Assembly: GCA_903902745.1 (NCBI GenBank)
Contig: CAIUWA010000026.1
Location: 1 to 40,818, forward strand
Length of the DNA: 40,818 nucleotides
Origin: an uncultured Opitutia bacterium
GTDB taxonomy: Bacteria > Verrucomicrobiota > Verrucomicrobiia > Opitutales > Opitutaceae
Direction: 5' to 3'
The stretch's first letter is position 1. Each line of letters begins with the position of its first letter. Shown here in pieces: positions 34,298 to 40,818 of this stretch. A program made the position numbers and the translations under genes. The notes beneath the pieces were generated by a model that was not told the DNA's origin, ran no database searches, and saw only the letters and a program-made list of their open reading frames with translations.

Positions 34298-34351
34298 CCG
34301 CCTCGCGGGAGACGGGATGCCGGGGGCTCCCTCTGGGGATCATTTCCCTTT

Positions 34352-35760
<1,409 letters not shown>

Positions 35761-35783
35761 CTTCGCCTCATTTAGCTAAAGTA

Positions 35784-35805
35784 GGGGCGCGCCTTGTGTG
35801 CGCCC
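35784..35805. repeat. REP-like hairpin after eno
   Basis: GGGCGC and GCGCCC pair around a nine-base loop. It lies between the eno stop and its terminator, in the form of a dispersed extragenic palindrome. Confidence 0.4.
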
Positions 35806-35835
35806 GGTTTGGCGAAGCCCGAACTCGCCGACTCC

Positions 35836-35865
35836 AAGGCCGGGCTTGATTGCCCGGCCTTTTTT
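35836..35865 (+). terminator. Intrinsic terminator of eno
   Basis: AGGCCGGGC, six-base loop, GCCCGGCCT: perfect 9-bp stem followed by a run of six T. Confidence 0.93.
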
Positions 35866-35920
35866 CCGCCCCTGCGGAACCAACCCCTACCCCAGCGCGT
35901 CAGTCATGGGAGGATGGTAG

Positions 35921-35941
35921 GGACGGGCGGCCCGCCCGTCC
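35921..35941. repeat. Perfect 21-bp palindrome between eno and secreted-protein gene
   Basis: GGACGGGCGG, one central base, CCGCCCGTCC: a perfect 10-bp stem. The 318-base gap 35761-36078 otherwise holds only the eno terminator, the hairpin at 35784 and presumably the promoter of the gene at 36079. Confidence 0.6.
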
Positions 35942-36078
35942 GAGCGGACCTGCGATGTCTCCGAAACCAAATGCATCATCGGCCAGCCTAGTCCCTGCCC
36001 CATTTCCAATCCCCTCGACTCCCACCATTCCCGGCCTAGATTCCATATCTACCCTGCGCCGGCTGAACGCGCCCCAAC

Positions 36079-36699
36079 ATGAAAGCTAAACTCTTCCCCT
36101 CGGTATTGCTCATTGCTTGCCTCGCCACCCGCGCCTTCGCGGCAGACGGGAAGACTGACGCGAAGCAGGACGCACCCAAGGCCGTGGCTCCGGATGATGC
36201 CAAGGACCCGGCGGCTAAACCCGCGCCGCCACCGGCCGCCGGCACCGCCACCGCCAAGTCCGACAAGGCCGGAAAATCCACCGATCAAAAGTCCTCCACC
36301 GCGAAGGATGCCGCCAAGGCCTCCAAGGAGGAGGCCACGCTGCTGGCCCCCGTCGAGGTGAAGCGCAACCGGCTCATCGAGCACGACCGTGAAATTCTGG
36401 ACCTCCAAGCCGACATCGAACGCGAAACGAAAAGGACCAAGTCGACCGAGACGGACCAGGCCCTGAACAACGAGAAGGTTTCCTCCGCCCTTTCCATCTT
36501 CGGTGGCTCCTCGAGCAAAAGTCGCGAGGAGCTCGCCAAGGAGCGGGTCAGCCTGATGGAAGCCGAACTCAATCTCCTGGAAATGATGGACCGCGTGAAG
36601 ACAAAGGCCGAGCGCGACAGCCTGCAGACGCAGGCGAACGAGCTCCGCGACATGCGCCGCAACCTGGAGCGCGGCGGCCCCGCCGGTCCCAACAGATAG
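36079..36699 (+). CDS. Secreted coiled-coil protein of unknown function
   Basis: 206 residues; I do not recognise the family. An N-terminal signal peptide (MKAKLFPSVLLIACLATRAFA) is followed by a low-complexity Lys/Ala/Pro/Asp-rich linker of about 65 residues. A charged helical region (about 88-200) follows, with LIEHDREILDLQADIERETKR and REELAKERVSLMEAELNLLEMM in heptad-like spacing, interrupted by a short SALSIFGGSSSK turn. No cysteines in the mature part. It could be an exported structural or periplasmic scaffold protein. It ends about 50 bases before an inverted-repeat element and stands alone. Confidence 0.75.
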   Translation: MKAKLFPSVLLIACLATRAFAADGKTDAKQDAPKAVAPDDAKDPAAKPAPPPAAGTATAKSDKAGKSTDQKSSTAKDAAKASKEEATLLAPVEVKRNRLIEHDREILDLQADIERETKRTKSTETDQALNNEKVSSALSIFGGSSSKSREELAKERVSLMEAELNLLEMMDRVKTKAERDSLQTQANELRDMRRNLERGGPAGPNR

Positions 36700-36750
36700 C
36701 TTCAAGGCTGTAGGCCAGGTCGCTGACCTGGCTGGAACGTCTCAACACCG

Positions 36751-36886
36751 AGCCAACACACCCCGCCCGTTGGGCATCAGCCTTCGCCAAGGCTACGGCT
36801 GACAGGCCCGTCTTGATAGAGGGGAACTCGATCAGGCTCCCCTCTAAGAAGAGGGGTGGCGCAAAGCGACGGGGTGTGTCGGCTTG
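36751..36886. repeat. Inverted-repeat element with 17-bp arms
   Basis: Arms at 36751-36767 and 36870-36886 match at 15 of 17 positions (core ACACACCCCG). The interior holds two smaller hairpins: AGCCTTCGCCAAGGCT near 36780 and paired GAGGGGA/TCCCCTC around 36820-36845. It lies between the secreted-protein stop and the rlmI stop, reminiscent of a small non-autonomous element or a complex terminator. Confidence 0.6.
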
Positions 36887-36896
36887 TGAGACACCC

Positions 36897-38093
36897 TCAC
36901 TCCGCCTGCACGATGTAACCTCGCAGGTATTCGCTCTCCATCATCGTCACGAGCACGGGATGGTCCGGCGGCTGGTGGCAGAACTCCCGCACACGCACCT
37001 TGCGCTTCGCATCGGCCGCCGCCCCCGCCAGGACGCCGCGCAACTCGGCGTCCTGCATGTGGTGCGAGCACGTGTAGGTCGCGAGCACTCCCCCCGGCGC
37101 CAGCCGCTGCAGCGCGCGCAGGTTGATCTCCTTGTAGCCGCGCAGCGCCCCCTCGAGCGCGCTCTTCGATTTCGCGAAGGGCGGCGGATCGAGGATGATG
37201 ACATCCCACAACGGATCACCGGCGCGCGTCGCGTCGTTGAACCAGTCGAAGACATTCGCCACGGCAAACTCCGCCTTCACGCCGTTGCGCTCCGCATTGC
37301 GCCGCGCGGCCGCGATGGCGTCCTCCGCACTGTCGAGCCCGAGCACATGCGCCGCGCCCGCCCGTGCCGCGTGCAGGGCAAACGGGCCTTGGTTGCAGAA
37401 GGCGTCGAGCACCCGCTTGCCCGCACAATATTTCGCGACCAGCGGATGCTGCGCGCGCTGGTCGAGGTAAAATCCCGTCTTCTGCCCGCCCTGCAGGTCG
37501 AGCCAGTACTCGAAGCCGTCAATCTTCACCCAGCGCGGCTCCCACGCCCGGCCCGAGCGCGTGTGCACCTCCAGCGGCAGCCCCTCGAGCCGGCGGATGG
37601 GCGCGTCATTGCGGAAAATGATTTCCGCCGGCTGGACAATCTCCGCCAGCACATCTCCAACCAGCGCCGACCGCTTTTCCAGCGCCGCCGTCTGGATCTG
37701 CACCACCAGCGTCTCACCAAACCGGTCCACCACGAGTCCCGGCAAATCATCGGATTCGGACCAGACCAGGCGACGACAGTCGCCTGGGGTAATTTGTAAT
37801 TGGGAATTGGGAATTGGTTCCTGTCTCCGCGCGATCGCGCGTGTCAGGGCGGCCCGTAGAAATGCAGTGTCGATCACCGCCCGCTCGCGGCTGAAGCGGC
37901 GCCAGACGATCTGGGATTTTGAGTTGTAGACGCCGCTGCCAAGGAACCGGTCCGCCCGGTCGCGGCATTCGACGACCTCCCCGTCATGCTCCGCCGGCAG
38001 CAGCGCCTCGACTTCGTTGGCAAACACCCACGGGTGTCCCGCGAGCACGCGCGGCTTGGCATTGGCTTTCAGCTTGAGCGCAGGAACAGGCAT
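36897..38093 (-). CDS. rlmI: 23S rRNA (cytosine-C5)-methyltransferase RlmI-type
   Basis: 398 residues from ATG 38093 (GTG 38111 possible), preceded by AAGGTGG. RlmI makes m5C1962 in 23S rRNA. N-terminal PUA-like domain opens LKLKANAKPRVLAGHPWVFANE. The central part has LVWSESDDLPGLVVDRFG. The Rossmann methyltransferase has GGQKTGFYLDQR, VLDAFCNQGPFALHAARAGA (SAM site) and the catalytic region VIILDPPPFAKSK; YTCSHHM follows. Length is normal. Between the PUA part and LVWSES the gene carries a 9-bp-stem palindrome (37766-37787) and a heptad tract (37791-37818), encoding PIPNSQLQIT. It may sit in one transcription unit with the YceI and monooxygenase genes. Confidence 0.93.
   Translation of the reverse strand: MPVPALKLKANAKPRVLAGHPWVFANEVEALLPAEHDGEVVECRDRADRFLGSGVYNSKSQIVWRRFSRERAVIDTAFLRAALTRAIARRQEPIPNSQLQITPGDCRRLVWSESDDLPGLVVDRFGETLVVQIQTAALEKRSALVGDVLAEIVQPAEIIFRNDAPIRRLEGLPLEVHTRSGRAWEPRWVKIDGFEYWLDLQGGQKTGFYLDQRAQHPLVAKYCAGKRVLDAFCNQGPFALHAARAGAAHVLGLDSAEDAIAAARRNAERNGVKAEFAVANVFDWFNDATRAGDPLWDVIILDPPPFAKSKSALEGALRGYKEINLRALQRLAPGGVLATYTCSHHMQDAELRGVLAGAAADAKRKVRVREFCHQPPDHPVLVTMMESEYLRGYIVQAE
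37766..37787. repeat. Palindrome inside rlmI next to heptad tract
   Basis: CCAGGCGAC, GACA, GTCGCCTGG: perfect 9-bp stem, four bases from the heptad tract. Inside coding sequence. Confidence 0.55.
37791..37818. repeat. Heptad repeat tract in rlmI
   Basis: Four 7-bp words on the plus strand: AATTTGT, AATTGGG, AATTGGG, AATTGGT. A/T-rich island in a GC-rich gene, encoded on the minus strand as PIPNSQLQI. Confidence 0.85.
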
Positions 38094-38126
38094 CCCGCCA
38101 CCTTGCACCACCCGTCGTCCCGCACC

Positions 38127-38147
38127 AAATCCTAAATCAAAAATTCG
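38127..38147. repeat. Heptad repeat tract upstream of rlmI
   Basis: AAATCCT, AAATCAA, AAATTCG, in the 155-base gap upstream of rlmI. The AAATC core is the same as in uvrA tract 1. Confidence 0.55.
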
Positions 38148-38169
38148 GATGGTCGGCAGGTTGGCGGTC

Positions 38170-38187
38170 GCACGGTTGAAACCGTGC
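38170..38187. repeat. Palindrome between rlmI and yceI-like gene
   Basis: GCACGGTT, two bases, AACCGTGC: perfect 8-bp stem. Confidence 0.5.
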
Positions 38188-38248
38188 CGGTGAGACCAGC
38201 CGGCGCTGCCTATCGGTTGGTGGCCTGATCTGTTCCCCCCGTCAGGAC

Positions 38249-38908
38249 CTACGAGCCGGCAACTTTTCCCTGCAAATGAAAATGCACGGACACGACTGGA
38301 TCGACCTTCAGGACGAGAAATTTCTTAATGACCGGGAGGCCATAATCACGGGTGTCGATCACCACGTCGCCGTCCACGGTGAAGTCGGTTTTTTCCCGCC
38401 CGATCGAGACCGGAAAGCTGACGGCACGCTCCACGCCGTGAAAGCGCAGCTGGCCGCGGGCGAGTGACTTGCCGCCCGCCGCCGGCTCAAGGGCGGCAAG
38501 GGTGAATACCACCTCGGGAAACCTGGCGGTCTGCTGCCATTCATTCATGTCGCGGTCCCGGTCGGTTTTGCCGGTTTTGATTGAGGCAAAATCAAACCGG
38601 AAGACCGCTGCCTCCACCTGTCCGGTCTGCGCCTGCACGGTGATGGCGGCGTCAAATTCGCGCAGCTGGGCGACAAACGAATCGATCGTGCTCTTCACCG
38701 ATATTTCCACGCGCGATTGCGCCGGATCCACGATCACCAGCGGTCCTCCCGCCAACGCGGCCACCAACGGGGCCAGCCAGAACATCAAGAGCAGCCTGGG
38801 CAAGGGTCGCAAACGAAGGCCTGCCAGCTTGGAGCCAATGACCCGGCGAACCGCCGCGCCGTTGGACCGGGGAGCTGCGGCGAAGCTCAATTCAGATCTT
38901 GTAGGCAT
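38249..38908 (-). CDS. YceI-like domain protein, exported or membrane-anchored
   Basis: 219 residues from ATG 38908. A basic, Arg-rich stretch leads into a hydrophobic segment (about 38-56, LLLMFWLAPLVAALAGG) that acts as signal or anchor. The YceI lipocalin-like domain (about 60-219) follows, with VDPAQSRVEISVKSTIDSFVAQL, the central DRDRDMNEWQQTARFPEVVFT, the HGVERAVSFPV strand and the C-terminal DTRDYGLPVIKKFLVLKVDPVVSV. YceI proteins bind isoprenoid-like amphiphiles. The first 17 bases overlap the upstream monooxygenase gene, pointing to cotranscription. A later start nearer the hydrophobic segment is possible. Confidence 0.85.
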   Translation of the reverse strand: MPTRSELSFAAAPRSNGAAVRRVIGSKLAGLRLRPLPRLLLMFWLAPLVAALAGGPLVIVDPAQSRVEISVKSTIDSFVAQLREFDAAITVQAQTGQVEAAVFRFDFASIKTGKTDRDRDMNEWQQTARFPEVVFTLAALEPAAGGKSLARGQLRFHGVERAVSFPVSIGREKTDFTVDGDVVIDTRDYGLPVIKKFLVLKVDPVVSVHFHLQGKVAGS

Positions 38909-40025
38909 AGACCGCGTTGAGTTGCACGTCGGGCGAACGGGAGAGGACGAGACGGGTGATGCAGTCGCGCGCTTTCACGATCCAGGGATTTTCCCATTGT
39001 CCGATCGCCCCGATGCGGCGGGCTTGACGCGCGACAAAGGCTGTCCGGGTTCTTCGCATCCCCTCGTAGGCACGAAACGCCGTGGCCACATCCTTCGCAC
39101 CGGGCAAAAGCTTGGCGAGGCAGGCGGCATCTTCAATCGCCATGCAGGCGCCCTGGCCGACATTGGGCGTGATGGGATGGGCGGCATCTCCCAGCAGGGT
39201 GACACAGCCTTCGCCCCATTGGCGGAGTGGTTTCCGGTCCCGCGCGTCGCTTTTTATGATGTCGGCCGGTTTGGTGGCCGCAATCAGCTCCGGAATCGGC
39301 TGATGCCAGTCTTGGAACAACTCTTGAATCTCGGATTTGCGGCCTCTTGGTCCATCGGGTTGCGACGGAGGCCCATTGCGGGTCGCATACCAGCAGATAC
39401 GTCCTTGGCCCATGGGCATGATGCCGAATCGCTTCCCCGCACCCCAGGTTTCGCTGATATGCCCGCGAACGGTCATCCCGGTGTCAGGGGCAATGCCCCG
39501 CCAGATGCAGTAGCCCCGGTAAATGGGGCTGGTCGTTCCGTGAATCTGTGAACGGATCGCGGAGTTGATCCCATCCGCCCCAATCAAGCCGTCGGCCCAA
39601 GCCTCGAGCCCGCTGGCAAACTTGGCAGTGACCCCGCCCCCACTCTGCCGGTAGGATTGGACGGTCTGGTTGGCCTCCAGGCGGATGGAATGCAGGGAAC
39701 GGCGCAGGACCTCGTGCAGATCCGCGCGATGAATGCAAAGGGAGGGCGTGGAAAAACCGTCCATCGGGATCGTCGAGATCGTTGTGCCGTCGGGACGTTG
39801 CAGATTGAACTGCGTGACCGTCTCACCGCGCGCGATCACGTGATCGAGGACGCCCAGCGACTGCAGCACGTGGGTGGCATTGGGCCAGAGACTCATTCCC
39901 GCCCCCACTTCAGTAAAGGCCGGCGCGCGTTCGAAGACCGTGACGTCAACTCCGGCGCGATGCAGCGCCAGCGCCGCCGCCATTCCGCCAATGCCTCCTC
40001 CAGCAATGATCACCTTAGGGCTCAT
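38892..40025 (-). CDS. FAD-dependent aromatic-ring-type monooxygenase
   Basis: 377 residues from ATG 40025; the frame stays open upstream to the window edge but no similarity extends there. Group A flavin monooxygenase (PHBH/UbiH type): FAD-binding IIAGGGIGGMAAALALHRAG, VFERAPAFTEVGAGMSLWPNA, the DG-like motif GLIGADGINSAIR, and the second FAD motif CVTLLGDAAHPITPNVGQGACMAIED (read in parts). Close in style to salicylate or 3-hydroxybenzoate hydroxylases and zeaxanthin epoxidase, which oxygenate aromatic or isoprenoid substrates using NAD(P)H. Substrate unknown; the overlapping YceI-like gene hints at an isoprenoid. It is divergent from prfC. Confidence 0.9.
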   Translation of the reverse strand: MSPKVIIAGGGIGGMAAALALHRAGVDVTVFERAPAFTEVGAGMSLWPNATHVLQSLGVLDHVIARGETVTQFNLQRPDGTTISTIPMDGFSTPSLCIHRADLHEVLRRSLHSIRLEANQTVQSYRQSGGGVTAKFASGLEAWADGLIGADGINSAIRSQIHGTTSPIYRGYCIWRGIAPDTGMTVRGHISETWGAGKRFGIMPMGQGRICWYATRNGPPSQPDGPRGRKSEIQELFQDWHQPIPELIAATKPADIIKSDARDRKPLRQWGEGCVTLLGDAAHPITPNVGQGACMAIEDAACLAKLLPGAKDVATAFRAYEGMRRTRTAFVARQARRIGAIGQWENPWIVKARDCITRLVLSRSPDVQLNAVYAYKI

Positions 40026-40376
40026 GAAGATCGAGGTGAAGAGGAGGTGATCAAGGTAGCGCGCATGGTGCGACAGGACGGACGGCCTGCTTGTTCCGCC
40101 TGCAAAGCCTTCCCTATGAGCGGCCCAAGCAAGCACCGAACAGGAATCGCGACGCGCACCAGTTTCGAGCAAAATTCGGCCCTGGGTGACAAGCCTTCCG
40201 TGTCCAGACATGGGATTGTTCACGCAGAGACGCCGAGGACGCAGAGAATTTCTGATCAAATTATTCCGGCTTCCGATCTCTGCGTCCACCGCGCCTCTGC
40301 GTGATACCGGCTCAAAACGCCCGCGAATTAAGGCTTCCCCCTTCGGCCATCGCCCATATTTCTCGACCCTCCCGCC
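40026..40376. other. 351-base intergenic region between divergent monooxygenase and prfC
   Basis: No gene or RNA was recognised. It contains the large inverted repeat at 40220-40304 and must hold both divergent promoters. The remainder shows no evident motif. Confidence 0.5.
40220..40304. repeat. 28-bp inverted repeat built from 8-9-bp words
   Basis: Arms 40220-40247 and 40277-40304 match at 25 of 28 positions around a 29-base loop. Each arm is a degenerate repetition of ACGCAGAG with a period of 8-9 bases. It could form a long hairpin 70 bases before the prfC start. Confidence 0.75.
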
Positions 40377-40818
40377 ATGTCCCCCGCCGCTGAAATCGCC
40401 CGCCGTCGCACCTTCGCGATCATTTCCCACCCTGACGCGGGCAAGACCACGCTCACCGAGAAGTTCCTCCTGTACGGCAACGCCATCCATCTCGCCGGCG
40501 CCGTCACCGCCCGCAAGAACCAGCGCGCCACCGCCTCCGACTGGATGGAACTCGAGAAGCAGCGCGGCATTTCCATCAGCTCCACTGTCCTCCAGTTCGA
40601 TTACGCCGGCTTCGCCGTCAACCTGCTCGACACCCCCGGCCACAAGGATTTCTCCGAGGATACCTACCGCGTGCTCACCGCCGTCGACGCCGCCCTCATG
40701 GTCATTGACGCCGCCAAGGGCATCGAGCCCCAGACCCGCAAGCTCTTCGAGGTCTGCAAACGTCGCGGCATCCCGATCTTCACCTTCATGAACAAGTGCG
40801 ACCGTCCCACGCAAAACC
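40377..40818 (+). CDS. prfC: Peptide chain release factor 3, 5' part
   Basis: Translational GTPase that recycles RF1/RF2 from the ribosome after termination. 147 residues are visible from ATG 40377 before the window ends. P-loop [13 protein letters not shown], switch I region with [17 protein letters not shown]3 [14 protein letters not shown] and G4 NKCD. The DFSEDTYR wording distinguishes RF3 from EF-G and LepA. Its 3' end lies outside. Confidence 0.95.
   Translation, partial: MSPAAEIARRRTFAIISHPDAGKTTLTEKFLLYGNAIHLAGAVTARKNQRATASDWMELEKQRGISISSTVLQFDYAGFAVNLLDTPGHKDFSEDTYRVLTAVDAALMVIDAAKGIEPQTRKLFEVCKRRGIPIFTFMNKCDRPTQN

Noticed and set aside
40026-40814. N-terminal extension of the FAD monooxygenase frame
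   Set aside because: The extension runs antisense through prfC, and the FAD-binding motif begins right after the ATG at 40025.

Overview
The window is GC-rich bacterial chromosome. It fits the PVC superphylum best, most likely Verrucomicrobiota and probably an Opitutaceae-like organism. The main pointers are a double-length UvrA with four ATPase cassettes (a form known from chlamydiae), a 51-residue small basic protein of a chlamydial/verrucomicrobial type, very short RpoZ and CutA proteins, and many GTG/TTG starts. This placement is inferred from gene content; no rRNA or marker phylogeny was available.

Layout. 1-684: 5' end of a transposase gene running off the left edge. 829-7784 (minus): glycosyltransferase 9, serS, tilS, ftsH and an animal-type UDP-glucose dehydrogenase. 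7879-13207 (plus): a lipid A acyltransferase fused to a second GT9 domain, two peptide-ABC ATPases (Dpp/Opp D and F types) and a Tat-exported enolase-superfamily enzyme. 13231-15155: trmL (minus), a single-domain response regulator (plus), then rpoZ and smpB (minus). 15351-21657 (plus): cutA, the small basic protein, a DedA protein, an OpuC-type ABC transporter and a TMTC-like membrane protein with TPRs. 21803-22287: tRNA-Arg(CCG) followed by a small GIY-YIG protein. 22335-24319 (minus): lpdA and a YvlD-type membrane protein. 24362-32232 (plus): a GT4 glycosyltransferase overlapping a DeoR regulator, then giant uvrA. 32302-33131 (minus): two tandem response regulators. 33272-36699 (plus): an ankyrin-type protein, enolase and a secreted coiled-coil protein. 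36897-40025 (minus): rlmI, a YceI protein and an FAD monooxygenase. 40377 to the end (plus): the start of prfC (RF3).

Most genes are housekeeping: translation (serS, tilS, trmL, smpB, rlmI, prfC, tRNA-Arg), transcription (rpoZ), repair (uvrA), proteolysis (ftsH) and central metabolism (eno, lpdA). An envelope and glycan theme runs through them: UDP-glucuronate supply, two GT9 domains, a lipid A acyltransferase, a GT4 and a TMTC-like protein.

The least ordinary features are four. First, the substrate-binding domain of the OpuC-type transporter appears circularly permuted. Second, tracts of tandem 7-bp words recur across the window, several lying in frame inside conserved genes (four in uvrA, one in rlmI, one in the acyltransferase-GT9 fusion). 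Third, many intergenic palindromes and inverted-repeat elements are present, including two copies of one 101-114 bp element. Fourth, there are unusual fusions (LpxL-like plus GT9, tandem UvrA). No CRISPR array, prophage or complete insertion sequence was seen.
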